From: Salegentibacter holothuriorum
GTDB taxonomy: Bacteria > Bacteroidota > Bacteroidia > Flavobacteriales > Flavobacteriaceae
Reading direction: 5' to 3'
Assembly (NCBI RefSeq): GCF_900168045.1
Contig: NZ_FUYY01000002.1
Location: 682,001 to 746,000, forward strand
DNA length: 64,000 bases
Part shown: positions 23,210 to 33,183 of the stretch, one piece after another
Layout: each line of letters starts with the position of its first letter
Numbering within the stretch: the first letter of the stretch is position 1
Notes under the pieces: model-generated
Told to the model about the DNA's origin: nothing
The model's database searches: none
The model's input: the letters and a program-made list of their open reading frames with translations, nothing else
Translations under genes and position numbers: made by a program

Positions 23210-24658
23210 TTAAAACTTAATTTTAAATGTAGTGCCTACATCTACAGTGCTGGTTACCGAGATTGAACCACCAAGTGTCTCTACCTGGTTTTTAGTTATA
23301 AAAAGTCCAATTCCTCGTGAATCCAGGTTCTCATGAAAGGTTTTGTACATCCCAAACATCTTATCACCATATTGATCCAGGTCAATGCCTAACCCATTAT
23401 CGCTAACTTCCAAAAACGAAGTTTCGTTCTTAATATAGGTTTGAATAAAAATCACCGGTTTTCTTCCAGGATGTTTATATTTTATGGCATTTGTGATTAA
23501 ATTTAGTAAAATACTTTCAAGATACTCAGGGATATAGCTAATTTCTTTAAGCTTGTGAAATTCAGCTACGATTTTTGCATTTTCTCGATTTATTAAAGAT
23601 GAAGTTGAAGCCATTACCCCACTTAATGCTTTTTTAAAGGATACAATTCGGCGTTCCTTGCGCAAAAGTGATTGTCTGTTTACAATTTCATTTAGCTGAT
23701 TTATAGCCGAATCAAGATTTTCCGAAATGTCTGCTACATTAGGAATTAATTCAATTTTATCTGCATCGGTTTTTGCTTCTTTTAGCAATTCTACGATTAG
23801 GCATAGATTGCTGCTGTGGGAACGCAAATTGTGGGAAACAATATGGGCGAAATTAAATAACCTGGAGTTTTGAGTGGCTATAATATCCAGGGAATTTTGT
23901 AAATTCAATTCATTATTTTTTTGCTCATTAATGTCCTGAAAAACACCACGTATTCCTATGATGTCCTGTTCTTCGTTATAAACCGGTTTTCCGGTAGCGC
24001 GCACCCAAAAATCTTTATGATAAAGATTTTGCATTTTTAACTCTACCTTAAAAGGGATGCCGTATTTTTCACACTTTTCAAAAGCAGACGTTACGGTTGG
24101 ATGTTCCTCGGGGGCGTAGAATTTATAATGTTCTTCATAAGGTGGTTGATAATCCAGGGGGCAGTCTATGATCTTTTTTGTAACATTATCCCAATAAATA
24201 TTCTTGTTTACCGTGTCTATATACCAACCGCCGGTGTTGGTCATTTGTGCGGTTTCACGGTAATAGAAAAAATTTTCTTCAATAGTATACTGGTCGCGTT
24301 TGCTTTGATGGATGTTTACAAAAAGCAGTACAGCTGTTTCCTTATTATTTTCCTTGTTTTTGAGGTTTCGGCATTCAAACCAGCGGTATTTTCCATTACT
24401 AAGTTTAAGTTTAAGCTCAATGCTGAAAGCTTCATTTTCTTCTGTTAGTTTATCGAAATAAACTCTGAAGTCGTAGCGATAGTCCTGATGCAGAATTTCT
24501 TTCAGAAAAAATTCAAAATGAGATTCAGAAAATTCGGGATTGCCAACGAGGGTATTGAAATGTTCTGACCAGGTTACCTCTTTACTCAGAAGATTGATCT
24601 TCCAGTAAGCGATATCAAAATCTTCAAGAATGCTGTTTAATTGAAGGTCGTTTAGCAT
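23210..24658 (-). CDS. PAS-domain sensor histidine kinase
   Basis: The 482-residue protein lacks a membrane segment and is probably cytosolic. Two PAS domains are visible: the first about residues 10-115, the second 125-248 ending in the PAC-like GIRGVFQDINEQK. The dimerisation helix carries the phospho-acceptor His276 in FAHIVSHNLRSHSSN. The ATPase domain has the N box (LITNAIKYKHP), G1 (SDNGLGID) and G2 (SRGIGLFITKNQVE) blocks. It forms an operon with the receiver gene downstream. The signal sensed by the PAS domains cannot be deduced. Confidence 0.92.
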   Translation of the reverse strand: MLNDLQLNSILEDFDIAYWKINLLSKEVTWSEHFNTLVGNPEFSESHFEFFLKEILHQDYRYDFRVYFDKLTEENEAFSIELKLKLSNGKYRWFECRNLKNKENNKETAVLLFVNIHQSKRDQYTIEENFFYYRETAQMTNTGGWYIDTVNKNIYWDNVTKKIIDCPLDYQPPYEEHYKFYAPEEHPTVTSAFEKCEKYGIPFKVELKMQNLYHKDFWVRATGKPVYNEEQDIIGIRGVFQDINEQKNNELNLQNSLDIIATQNSRLFNFAHIVSHNLRSHSSNLCLIVELLKEAKTDADKIELIPNVADISENLDSAINQLNEIVNRQSLLRKERRIVSFKKALSGVMASTSSLINRENAKIVAEFHKLKEISYIPEYLESILLNLITNAIKYKHPGRKPVIFIQTYIKNETSFLEVSDNGLGIDLDQYGDKMFGMYKTFHENLDSRGIGLFITKNQVETLGGSISVTSTVDVGTTFKIKF

Positions 24659-24706
24659 TAAAGGGGCGAAAGTTTTGTTAAAAATAACAGAATACTTCTT
24701 AATTCC

Positions 24707-25276
24707 CTAATATTTAAAGCTATATATTTTATTCGGGGTAACGCAGTAATCCAGGGGAATGTCACTGCTAAAAACCTCTTTAAATTCGGGCTCGGCTTCA
24801 AAAAATGAAAGCCCAATTTTTATCACATCTGCTTTACATTCACTAAGAAAATTATCGTAAAAACCTTTGCCATAACCAATGCGATGTCCATGTTCATCGA
24901 AGGCTAATAAAGGAACAAAAACCACGTCTAGCTGTTGTGGGGCAATTGGGATGCCACCTTCGGGTTCGGGGATATTCCACCTATTTTTTCTAATTACGCT
25001 ACTATCAGTAAGTAAAAAATGATCTAATTTATTTTCCTGGATATTGGTTTTAGAAAGTACCACATTCTTGTCTTTGCCCTGCAGTATATGTAAAACGTTT
25101 TCGGTATCAATTTCTTTTTGTTCGGCGATGCTTAAGAAAAGATGATAGAATTCTTGTTCCCATATAGGTAGCTGTAGGAGCCTATTAGCAATTTCAAGAC
25201 TTAGCTGCTCTATTTCTTCTTCGGAAAGTTCTAAACGTAAATTTTTGTATTTTTTTCGTAAGTCTGCTTTATTCAT
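24707..25276 (-). CDS. 5-formyltetrahydrofolate cyclo-ligase
   Basis: The enzyme converts 5-formyl-THF to 5,10-methenyl-THF using ATP. The start at 25276 (MNKADLRKKYKNLR) is chosen because this is the family's beginning; a longer frame exists upstream but reads into the neighbouring gene. The 189-residue product shows the ATP-site pattern near the N-terminus (R-K-x-Y-K-N-L-R) and the conserved glycine-rich block GHRIGYGKGFYDNFL near residue 135, followed by LSFFEAE. It overlaps the end of the deacylase gene by eight bases, so the two are translationally coupled. Confidence 0.92.
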   Translation of the reverse strand: MNKADLRKKYKNLRLELSEEEIEQLSLEIANRLLQLPIWEQEFYHLFLSIAEQKEIDTENVLHILQGKDKNVVLSKTNIQENKLDHFLLTDSSVIRKNRWNIPEPEGGIPIAPQQLDVVFVPLLAFDEHGHRIGYGKGFYDNFLSECKADVIKIGLSFFEAEPEFKEVFSSDIPLDYCVTPNKIYSFKY

Positions 25277-26246
25277 CTTTTGGAGCTGAAATATGAAAAA
25301 CGGCATCCCCCTGGTATACAATTGGGGATTCGTTTATATTTATTACATAGCCTGTATTTACAGCTTTTATCTTATGTCTAAACTTGCCGTAAGGATCGGT
25401 TATAGTGCCAATATATTCCCCTTTTTCAACATGTTTGCCACAAGGAATTTTCATATGTAAAAGACCGCTGTATTTTGCACGCATCCAATTGGTGTTTTCA
25501 ATCACTACTGTCTCCACAATAGGATCTGGATATTCAAATTTTGGATTTAGCATTTCTAAAAAGCTCAGAATACGCATGGCGCCTTCTACGCCGTGTTTCG
25601 CTACATCTTTGTTGCTGTCTTGTGATTTCCCGCCTTCAAAAAGCAACACCGGAATGCCTTTTTTAGCACAGGTTTCACGATAAGATTTTGTGATAGTTTT
25701 GGAGTGTATGGTAAACGGAGCGCTAAAAATGCGAGCGTACTTAAGACTTTGCTCATCGCCGCGTTTCACCCGTATTTGCGGGGCGTTAAACCTACTGGCA
25801 CCCCCGGTATGAAAATCAATACAAAAATTAGCCAAAGGCAATATATTCTTAACAAACTGAAATGCGAAACGGCTGGCAAGCGAGCCGTGTTTTGTTCCCG
25901 GGAACATTCGGTTTAAATCACGGCCATCGGGAAATTCCCGTCTTAAGTTTAGAAACCCGAAGATGTTAACTACGGGAATACAAATAACGGTTCCTTTTTG
26001 AGGCTTGTTGATTCCTTTAGAAATAATTTGTCGAACAATTTCTACCCCGTTAATTTCATCTCCGTGAATTCCTGCGGTAATTAAAACTACCGGTCCGGGT
26101 TTTTTAGAGCGTTCAATAATAACCGGCACTTCCACCGAGGTCGTGGTGTAAAGTTTGGCCATATTAAAGTTAATAGTGGCGCTTTTTCCCGGCTTTACCT
26201 TCTCTCCCAGGATTTCCAGAACATTGTCACTGGTTATTTTTGCCAT
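25269..26246 (-). CDS. Succinylglutamate desuccinylase/aspartoacylase-family zinc deacylase
   Basis: These M14-like zinc hydrolases remove acyl groups from amino acids. The 325-residue product has the zinc-binding block AGIHGDEINGVE (His and Glu ligands near residues 58-61), a downstream R-D-L-N-R-M-F-P motif and a third-ligand region DFHTGG. The C-terminal third (PCGKHVEKGEYIGTITDPYG) resembles the lipoyl-like beta barrel of this family. Its gene lies three bases after rimK. Members of this branch occur beside RimK and the RimB-type protease, so the substrate may be glutamate-modified proteins or peptides; this is inference. Confidence 0.85.
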   Translation of the reverse strand: MAKITSDNVLEILGEKVKPGKSATINFNMAKLYTTTSVEVPVIIERSKKPGPVVLITAGIHGDEINGVEIVRQIISKGINKPQKGTVICIPVVNIFGFLNLRREFPDGRDLNRMFPGTKHGSLASRFAFQFVKNILPLANFCIDFHTGGASRFNAPQIRVKRGDEQSLKYARIFSAPFTIHSKTITKSYRETCAKKGIPVLLFEGGKSQDSNKDVAKHGVEGAMRILSFLEMLNPKFEYPDPIVETVVIENTNWMRAKYSGLLHMKIPCGKHVEKGEYIGTITDPYGKFRHKIKAVNTGYVININESPIVYQGDAVFHISAPKDE

Positions 26247-26249
26247 AGA

Positions 26250-27122
26250 CTAAATGTTCCGTTCTATATATCTTATAATGGATTTTGCGATATCCTTACC
26301 TGTAGCTTTTTCAATGCCTTCTAATCCCGGAGAAGAGTTTACTTCAAGAATTAATGGGCCACGGGTACTCTGTAGCATATCTACACCGGCCACCCCAAGT
26401 CCCATTGCTTTAGTAGCTTTTACGGCCGCAATTTCCTCCTCGTCGCTAAGTTCAAAAACTTCAGCAGTACCACCGCGGTGAAGATTAGATCTAAACTCAC
26501 CTTCTTTACCCTGTCTTTTCATCGCACCAACTACGTGGCCATCTACAACAAAGGCTCTAATATCAGCACCTTTTGCTTCTTTAATAAACTCCTGTACAAT
26601 TACACGAGCTTGTAGACCATTAAAAGCTTCAATTACAGATTCAGCAGCATTTTTAGTTTCGGCTAGAACAACACCAACTCCCTGGGTTCCTTCTAATAAC
26701 TTTATAACCAAAGGAGTTCCGCCAACTTGTTTAATTACTCCTGAAACATCTCTGGAGTAATTGGTGAAAACCGTTTTTGGTAATCCAATTTTTGCACGGG
26801 AAAGTACTTGCAGACTTCTTAATTTGTCACGGCTTCTTACTAGGGCTTCAGATTCTGTAGTGGTAAATGCTCCCATCATCTCAAACTGTCGCACTACCGC
26901 AGTACCGTAAAAAGTAACAGAAGCACCTATTCTTGGTATCACAGCGTCTACTCCTTCTATATAAGCGCCTTTATAATAAATATTGGGTTTACGTTTTTCA
27001 ATTACGATATCACATTTTAGTGGATCTATAACTTCTACTTCGTGTTTGCGTTTGGTAGCGGCTTCTACAAGTCGTTTGGTAGAATAAAGATGACTATTAC
27101 GCGAAAGGATTTTTATTTTCAT
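26250..27122 (-). CDS. rimK: RimK-type ATP-grasp glutamate ligase
   Basis: RimK adds glutamate residues to the C-terminus of ribosomal protein S6 in E. coli and tunes translation in other bacteria. The 290-residue protein has the ATP-grasp fold; visible blocks are [11 protein letters not shown] (preATP domain), [17 protein letters not shown] (P-loop-like), [18 protein letters not shown] and the metal-binding [13 protein letters not shown] near the end. It starts four bases into the 3' end of the rimB-like gene (overlap), and the deacylase follows. No missing residue is apparent. The target protein here is inferred from the family. Confidence 0.93.
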   Translation of the reverse strand: MKIKILSRNSHLYSTKRLVEAATKRKHEVEVIDPLKCDIVIEKRKPNIYYKGAYIEGVDAVIPRIGASVTFYGTAVVRQFEMMGAFTTTESEALVRSRDKLRSLQVLSRAKIGLPKTVFTNYSRDVSGVIKQVGGTPLVIKLLEGTQGVGVVLAETKNAAESVIEAFNGLQARVIVQEFIKEAKGADIRAFVVDGHVVGAMKRQGKEGEFRSNLHRGGTAEVFELSDEEEIAAVKATKAMGLGVAGVDMLQSTRGPLILEVNSSPGLEGIEKATGKDIAKSIIRYIERNI

Positions 27123-27544
27123 TGTTGTTTAAGATTGTAAGAAACGTCAGTTAACTCGGTGTCTACCATGAATTTTTTGGTAAGGAACTTTCGGCCAATT
27201 AGTACCGGGAACCTCATTTCCTGTCGTGACGACAAAGAAAGCGAAATTTTATAGACCTTATTAAAAATTTTAATAGTAGATATTACCTGATATCTTTTTT
27301 GAATAATGCCATTGCTACTTCGCACAAAAACAATATCATAATCAGTAAAAGTAAATTTTTTCCCATTGTACAGCGGGTGCTCTTCGTCAAGGAATGTGCA
27401 TTCTAAAACGCCATCATTCTCATAAATATTTTCGCAATGAATGGATGAAGTATAAGCACCGGTGTCAATTTTAATAGCAATATCATCTAAGTGTAAGGCA
27501 GGGAAGTCTGCTTTGTCAAAACGCCCAATTACTGTTTTATCCAT
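27119..27544 (-). CDS. RimB-like retropepsin-type aspartic protease
   Basis: This 141-residue protein belongs to the COG4067 family, long described as a putative ATP-dependent zinc protease and more recently as the retropepsin-like RimB, partner of RimK. The catalytic Asp-Thr-Gly triad is in [13 protein letters not shown], about residue 27. The start at 27544 ([14 protein letters not shown]) is chosen because family members begin here; an in-frame ATG 24 bases earlier adds an atypical cysteine-containing leader. As in other bacteria it is transcribed with rimK, supporting a joint role in making and removing poly-glutamate tails. Confidence 0.82.
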   Translation of the reverse strand: MDKTVIGRFDKADFPALHLDDIAIKIDTGAYTSSIHCENIYENDGVLECTFLDEEHPLYNGKKFTFTDYDIVFVRSSNGIIQKRYQVISTIKIFNKVYKISLSLSSRQEMRFPVLIGRKFLTKKFMVDTELTDVSYNLKQQ

Positions 27545-27708
27545 ACCGCAAGGTAATAAAATACACATCCAATCTTTTTATAGAAATTATAAAATTTAAG
27601 GCCATTAACTCCTAAAATGAGGTTGCTATCTGGCTTTTAAAGTTTTCTTTAATATAAATTTAACATTTACAAGCCGTTGTAATTTTTAAAGCTACGCATA
27701 ATAAATTC

Positions 27709-27716
27709 TACCTTTG
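27709..27716 (+). promoter_or_regulatory. Promoter -7 box of uvrC, very close to the start codon
   Basis: TACCTTTG matches TAnnTTTG and ends only five bases before the uvrC ATG at 27722. With the usual 5-7 base spacing, transcription would begin at or near the ATG, so the mRNA may be leaderless. Confidence 0.5.
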
Positions 27717-27721
27717 GGAAG

Positions 27722-29527
27722 ATGGAAACGCCAGCTTTAGAAGTACAATTAAAAACTTTGCCCAGTAGCCCTGGAGTCTATCAATATTACGATAAAAACC
27801 AAAAGATACTGTATGTAGGGAAGGCCAAGAACCTTAAAAAAAGGGTGACTTCCTACTTTACCAAGCGCCATGATAGTCATCGTATTGGCGTGATGGTTAA
27901 AAAGATCAGGGAGATAAAACACATTGTAGTAGAATCTGAAACCGATGCGCTACTTTTAGAAAACAATCTTATAAAAAAGCACCAGCCGCGATTTAACGTG
28001 ATGCTTAAAGATGATAAAACCTATCCCTGGATCTGTATTAAGAATGAACGCTTTCCAAGGGTTTTTCCTACCCGGAAATTAGTAAAAGATGGCAGTGAAT
28101 ATTATGGGCCATTTACCAGTTTTAAAACAGTAAACACATTACTGGACCTTATTAAGGGCTTGTATAAACTTAGAACCTGCAATTATGACCTTTCCGAAGA
28201 AAAAATAAGGAATGGAAAATATAAAGTTTGTCTTGAGTACCATTTAGGGAATTGTAAAGGTCCTTGTGAAGCAAAACAACCTGAAGCAGAATATAACAGT
28301 AATATTGAGGCAATTAGGCAGATTGTAAAAGGAAATTTTAAAGAATCCTTGCAACAATTTAGGGAACAAATGAAACTGCACGCTGAAAACATGGAATTTG
28401 AAGATGCGCAGCGTATTAAAAATAAAATAGACGTTCTAGAGAATTATCAGTCTAAATCTACCGTGGTGAATCCAAAAATCACGAATGTAGATGTGTTTTC
28501 TATAGTTTCAGATGAAGGTTATGGCTATGTGAATTTTCTTCAGCTTTCTCACGGTGCTATTATCAGGTCGCATACTATAGAGATGAAGAAAAAACTGGAT
28601 GAAACCGATGAGGAGCTGCTGGAATTGGCAATCACCGAAATACGGCAGCGCTTTAGCTCTAATTCAAAAGAAATATATGTTCCTTTTAAAATTGATGCAG
28701 GGGAAGATGTGAAAGTAACCATCCCAAAACTAGGTGATAAAAAGAAGATTGTAGAATTATCACAGCGCAATGCCAAATATTACCGCCAGGAGCGCTTTAA
28801 GCAAATGAAGATTGTAGATCCAGACAGGCATGTGAAACGGATTATGGCGCAAATGAAAGAGGATCTTCGTCTTAATGTGGAGCCCACACATATAGAGTGT
28901 TTTGATAATTCCAACATACAGGGAACAAACCCTGTAGCAGCCTGTGTGGTTTTTAAAAATGGAAAACCAAGTAAGAAAGATTATCGTAAATTTAATATCA
29001 AAACCGTAGAGGGGCCAGATGATTTTGCATCTATGGAAGAGGTGGTTTTTAGACGGTATAAACGTTTGCTGAACGAAGGAGAAGACCTACCTCAGTTAAT
29101 TATTGTTGATGGCGGAAAAGGTCAGCTTTCTTCTGGGGTAAAAGCTTTAGAAGATCTGGGTTTACGTGGAAAAATAGCTATTATTGGTATTGCTAAGCGT
29201 TTGGAAGAGATTTTTTATCCGGGAGATACTATTCCACTTTATTTAGATAAGAAGTCTGAAACCTTAAAGATTATTCAGCAATTGCGTAATGAAGCGCATA
29301 GGTTTGGAATTACTTTTCATCGTAACAAAAGAAGTAAAAGTGCGTTAAATACAGAGCTGGAAGAAATTGCCGGGATTGGAGAGAAAACCGTGGTAGAATT
29401 ATTAAAACAATTTAGATCGGTAAAGCGAATAAAAGAAGCTTCAGAAAAAGAACTGGCCGAAGTGATTGGAGTTTCTAAAGCCGGGATAATTTTCAACCAT
29501 TATAAGACAAAGAAAGAGCCCGAATAA
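27722..29527 (+). CDS. uvrC: Excinuclease ABC subunit C
   Basis: UvrC makes both incisions in nucleotide excision repair. The 601-residue product has the GIY-YIG nuclease domain at the N-terminus (GVYQYY...ILYVGKAKNLKKRV, residues 17-39), the small cysteine-bearing region (residues 155-185), the UVR motif that binds UvrB (about 215-246), the RNase H-like second nuclease domain with HIECFDNSNIQG and IIVDGGKGQL, and a C-terminal helix-hairpin-helix pair (IAGIGEKTVVELL). All parts expected for a full enzyme are present. It is divergent from the rimB operon and precedes a patatin-like gene by 21 bases. Confidence 0.97.
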   Translation: METPALEVQLKTLPSSPGVYQYYDKNQKILYVGKAKNLKKRVTSYFTKRHDSHRIGVMVKKIREIKHIVVESETDALLLENNLIKKHQPRFNVMLKDDKTYPWICIKNERFPRVFPTRKLVKDGSEYYGPFTSFKTVNTLLDLIKGLYKLRTCNYDLSEEKIRNGKYKVCLEYHLGNCKGPCEAKQPEAEYNSNIEAIRQIVKGNFKESLQQFREQMKLHAENMEFEDAQRIKNKIDVLENYQSKSTVVNPKITNVDVFSIVSDEGYGYVNFLQLSHGAIIRSHTIEMKKKLDETDEELLELAITEIRQRFSSNSKEIYVPFKIDAGEDVKVTIPKLGDKKKIVELSQRNAKYYRQERFKQMKIVDPDRHVKRIMAQMKEDLRLNVEPTHIECFDNSNIQGTNPVAACVVFKNGKPSKKDYRKFNIKTVEGPDDFASMEEVVFRRYKRLLNEGEDLPQLIIVDGGKGQLSSGVKALEDLGLRGKIAIIGIAKRLEEIFYPGDTIPLYLDKKSETLKIIQQLRNEAHRFGITFHRNKRSKSALNTELEEIAGIGEKTVVELLKQFRSVKRIKEASEKELAEVIGVSKAGIIFNHYKTKKEPE

Positions 29528-29548
29528 GCTTTTGAAATTTATAAATAA

Positions 29549-31777
29549 ATGAGAAAACTACTGCTTTTATTTCTTTTGTTTTTAGCCCTTCCTGGCTTTT
29601 CCCAGGGTGAGGAAGATTTAAAAGTTGGCCTGGTTTTAAGTGGTGGTGGGGCAAAAGGTCTTGCCCATATAGGAGCTTTAAAAGTTATTGAAGAAGCTGG
29701 GGTTAGAATAGATTATATTGGTGGAAGCAGCATGGGGGCTATCATTGGCGGTTTGTATGCTTCCGGTTATACAGCGCACCAATTAGATTCTATTTTTCAC
29801 GAGACTAATTTCAATATTCTAATTCAGGATAATATTCCGCGTAGCGCAAAATCCTTTTACGAAAAAGAAGATTCAGAAAAATACGCGCTAAGTTTACCTT
29901 TTGATGATTTTAAAATTGGTTTACCATCGGGCCTTTCCAGGGGACAGAATATTTACAATTTGATGTCCCAGCTTACCATGCATTTGGGGAATGTAGATGA
30001 TTTTAGCAAATTACCTATTCCGTTCTTTTGTATAGCGGCAGATATAGAAACCGGAGAAGAAGTGATTTTAGATGAGGGGTCTTTTGCCCAGGCTGTTTCT
30101 GCAAGTGGTGCAATTCCTTCTGTTTTTAGTCCCGTTAAAATAGATGGGAGATTATTAACAGATGGTGGGGTGGCTAATAATTATCCGGTAGAAGAACTTA
30201 GAAAAAGAGGGGCAGAAGTAATTATAGGGGTAGATGTGCAAGATAGCCTGGTAGATAGGGATGATTTGCGCAGCGTTTTTGATATTCTTACTCAAATTAG
30301 CAACTTTCGCACGATAAGTGAAATGAAAGAAAAAATTCCTAAAACCGATATTTATATCAATCCCGATATTAGTTCCTTTTCGGTGTTGTCTTTCGAAAAA
30401 GGGGAAGCGATTATAGATTCTGGAAGGGTTGCCGCCTTAGAAAGAAAAGAAGAGCTTAAAAAGTTGGCTGAGCGGCAAAGTGTAAACCGTCAAAAAGTGC
30501 AGATTTCTACAGTAGATACCCTTCAAATAAGTACGCTAACTTTAGAGGGTAATAATACCTATCCGCGATCCTATATTATGGGTAAATTGCGACTCAATTA
30601 TTTTACAGATTTTACGCTTAAGGATTTAAATAAGGGGATTAATAACCTTTCTGCTTCCGGTAATTTCAATAGAATTAACTACCGGTTAATTCCCAATAAT
30701 GATGATGGCCTTTATACCCTTGCCATGAAAATGGAAGAGAGTGAAAATAAAAGTCTTTTGCGTTTGGGGCTGCATTATGACGAACTTTATAATATTGGAG
30801 CCTTAATAAATTATACTCGTAAAAGCTTGCTTTTTTCTAACGATGTTGCTTCTCTGGATATCGTAGTTGGGGATCAATTTAGATATAACTTTGATTATTA
30901 TATAGATAAAGGTTTCTATTGGAGTATAGGGCTTAAATCACGCTATAACAAATTTGAACACCCGGTTTCTTTTAATTTTGCTCGTGAGAATGCCGAGTTA
31001 GAAGATATTGGTATAAATAGAATAGATGTAGATTACCGCGATTTCACGAACCAGATTTATGCAGAGACTTTGTTTAAGCAGGTTTTCTCTTTTGGGCTTG
31101 GGGCTGAGCATAAATACTTGAGGATTGCTTCAGAAACCTTGAGCGATCCCAGTGATGATATTGATGAGAATACGCTCTTTGAAAACAGCCATTTTTATAG
31201 TGCTTTTGGATATTTAAAATACGATTCTTACGATAATAAATACTTCCCATCCCGCGGAATTTATTTTGATGGAGATTTTCATGTTTATTTATTTTCTTCA
31301 GACTACAATAACGATTTTGCTGAATTTTCTATAGCCAAAGGAACGCTAGGGTATGCTTTCTCTCCCTTTAATAAATTTTCTATAAGGATGGTGGCTGAAG
31401 CCGGATTTAAAATAGGAAATAACGGAGGTAATACACTAGATTTTTTCCTGGGTGGATACGGCAATAATCTTATTAATAATTTTGTTCCATTTTACGGATA
31501 CGATTTTATTAGCCTTTCTGGAGATAGTTATATTAAAGGTCTCCTGGAGTTTGATTATGAAATTTTTAGAAAAAATCACTTGATTTTTGGAGCCAATATT
31601 GCCAATGTAGGCAATAGGTTATACTCCTCTGGAACCTGGTTCACAGCTCCAGATTTTACGGGTTATGCACTTGGCTACGGTATAGACACCTTTATGGGGC
31701 CATTGGAGTTGAAATATACCTATTCTCCCGAAATTAAAGCTAGTCAATGGTTTTTTAGCCTGGGCTTTTGGTTTTAG
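29549..31777 (+). CDS. Patatin-like phospholipase fused to an outer-membrane (BamA-type) barrel
   Basis: The 742-residue protein begins with a signal peptide (…GFSQG). The patatin domain follows (about residues 24-300): oxyanion GGGAKG at 32-37, nucleophile Ser61 in GGSSMGA, and catalytic Asp in LLTDGGVANNYP near residue 205. A POTRA-like domain (STLTLEGNNTYP, about 325-400) and a surface-antigen/D15 barrel to the C-terminal aromatic residue complete it. This is the architecture of PlpD-like type Vd autotransporters or membrane-anchored phospholipases. It lies 21 bases after uvrC and may be co-transcribed, without evident functional link. Confidence 0.9.
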   Translation: MRKLLLLFLLFLALPGFSQGEEDLKVGLVLSGGGAKGLAHIGALKVIEEAGVRIDYIGGSSMGAIIGGLYASGYTAHQLDSIFHETNFNILIQDNIPRSAKSFYEKEDSEKYALSLPFDDFKIGLPSGLSRGQNIYNLMSQLTMHLGNVDDFSKLPIPFFCIAADIETGEEVILDEGSFAQAVSASGAIPSVFSPVKIDGRLLTDGGVANNYPVEELRKRGAEVIIGVDVQDSLVDRDDLRSVFDILTQISNFRTISEMKEKIPKTDIYINPDISSFSVLSFEKGEAIIDSGRVAALERKEELKKLAERQSVNRQKVQISTVDTLQISTLTLEGNNTYPRSYIMGKLRLNYFTDFTLKDLNKGINNLSASGNFNRINYRLIPNNDDGLYTLAMKMEESENKSLLRLGLHYDELYNIGALINYTRKSLLFSNDVASLDIVVGDQFRYNFDYYIDKGFYWSIGLKSRYNKFEHPVSFNFARENAELEDIGINRIDVDYRDFTNQIYAETLFKQVFSFGLGAEHKYLRIASETLSDPSDDIDENTLFENSHFYSAFGYLKYDSYDNKYFPSRGIYFDGDFHVYLFSSDYNNDFAEFSIAKGTLGYAFSPFNKFSIRMVAEAGFKIGNNGGNTLDFFLGGYGNNLINNFVPFYGYDFISLSGDSYIKGLLEFDYEIFRKNHLIFGANIANVGNRLYSSGTWFTAPDFTGYALGYGIDTFMGPLELKYTYSPEIKASQWFFSLGFWF

Positions 31778-31978
31778 TAATTGTAGTAAATCAATGATTT
31801 AAATTCTTTCGGTTTTCGCTTATACAGTTTGAACTTTCCTTTCCGGTTTTTAGAGATGTTTTAAGAATATTTCTTTAAAAATTACCGATATTTGTTTTAA
31901 GATGAATTAATTCCAAAAAAAATAACAAATTCTCAATATTCTTTTTGAAATTGGGGGTTGAATTAAAAATATCAGATT

Positions 31979-33145
31979 ATGCCTTTTTATCATAAACTCG
32001 GTAAAATTCCTCATAAACGTCATACGGTTTTTAGAAAGCCAGATGGCAGTCTTTATTACGAGCAACTTTTTGGTACTATTGGTTTTGATGGGATGTCTTC
32101 TAATCTTTATCACGAACATCGTCCTACTCAGGTAAAGGAAGTAAAAGGAAGTTATAGCGTAAAACCTAAAATAGCTGCCGAGAACAATATAAAATCTTAT
32201 CGTTTTAAAGGATTCCAGGTAAAACCGAATCCAGATTATCTTGAAAGTCGTAAAGTGGTTTTAACCAATAGTGATGTAGATATCACGCTGGCTTCTCCTC
32301 AAGGTTCTACAGACGATTATTTTTATAAAAATTCAGATTCAGATGAATTACTTTTTATTCATAAAGGAACCGGGAAATTAAGAACACACCTGGGTAACCT
32401 GGATTTTAAATATGGTGATTACTTATTAATTCCGCGGGGAACTATTTATAAAATAGATTTTGATGACGAAGATAATCGTTTATTTATAGTAGAATCCAGA
32501 AGACCAATCTATACGCCAAAACGCTATAGAAACTGGTTTGGACAATTGTTAGAGCATTCCCCGTTTTGCGAGCGTGATTTAAGACAGCCTTATGAATTGG
32601 AGACAAACGACGAAAAAGGCGATTTTCTTATTAAAGTAAAAAAGCAAGGTGAAATATTTGATATGGTTTATGCTACCCATCCATTTGATGTGGTAGGTTA
32701 CGATGGATATAACTATCCTTATGCTTTTTCTATTCACGATTTTGAACCAATAACGGGTAGAATTCACCAGCCGCCACCGGTACACCAAACTTTTGAAACC
32801 GATGCATTTGTGGTTTGCAGTTTTTGCCCACGTAAATACGATTATCACCCAGAGAGTATTCCGGCGCCATATAGCCACAGTAATATAGACAGTGATGAGG
32901 TATTGTATTATGTTGATGGTGATTTTATGAGTAGAAACGATATTGAAGCCGGCCATATCTCTTTGCACCCGGCGGGAATCCCACACGGGCCGCACCCGGG
33001 AGCCGTAGAACGCAGTATTGGCCAGGTTGAAACCGAAGAATTGGCGGTGATGGTAGATACCTTTAAGCCGTTAATGCTTACTGAAGATGCGATGGAAATT
33101 GCCGATGAAACCTACCATAAATCCTGGTTGGATGAAAATCATTAA
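31979..33145 (+). CDS. hmgA: Homogentisate 1,2-dioxygenase
   Basis: The enzyme opens the ring of homogentisate to maleylacetoacetate in tyrosine and phenylalanine breakdown. The 388-residue cupin protein has its iron ligands in the C-terminal domain: His and Glu in PYSHSNIDSDEVLYY and a further His in HPAGIPHGPHPGA. The N-terminal domain shows YHEHRPTQV and the cupin strand LLFIHKGTGKLRTHLG. It is somewhat shorter than the ~440-residue eukaryotic form, as expected for Bacteroidota. It is followed after 38 bases by hppD, the preceding step of the same pathway. Confidence 0.95.
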   Translation: MPFYHKLGKIPHKRHTVFRKPDGSLYYEQLFGTIGFDGMSSNLYHEHRPTQVKEVKGSYSVKPKIAAENNIKSYRFKGFQVKPNPDYLESRKVVLTNSDVDITLASPQGSTDDYFYKNSDSDELLFIHKGTGKLRTHLGNLDFKYGDYLLIPRGTIYKIDFDDEDNRLFIVESRRPIYTPKRYRNWFGQLLEHSPFCERDLRQPYELETNDEKGDFLIKVKKQGEIFDMVYATHPFDVVGYDGYNYPYAFSIHDFEPITGRIHQPPPVHQTFETDAFVVCSFCPRKYDYHPESIPAPYSHSNIDSDEVLYYVDGDFMSRNDIEAGHISLHPAGIPHGPHPGAVERSIGQVETEELAVMVDTFKPLMLTEDAMEIADETYHKSWLDENH

Positions 33146-33183
33146 AATTTATAATTAAAAAATTAGCAATAAAAAACATTAAA

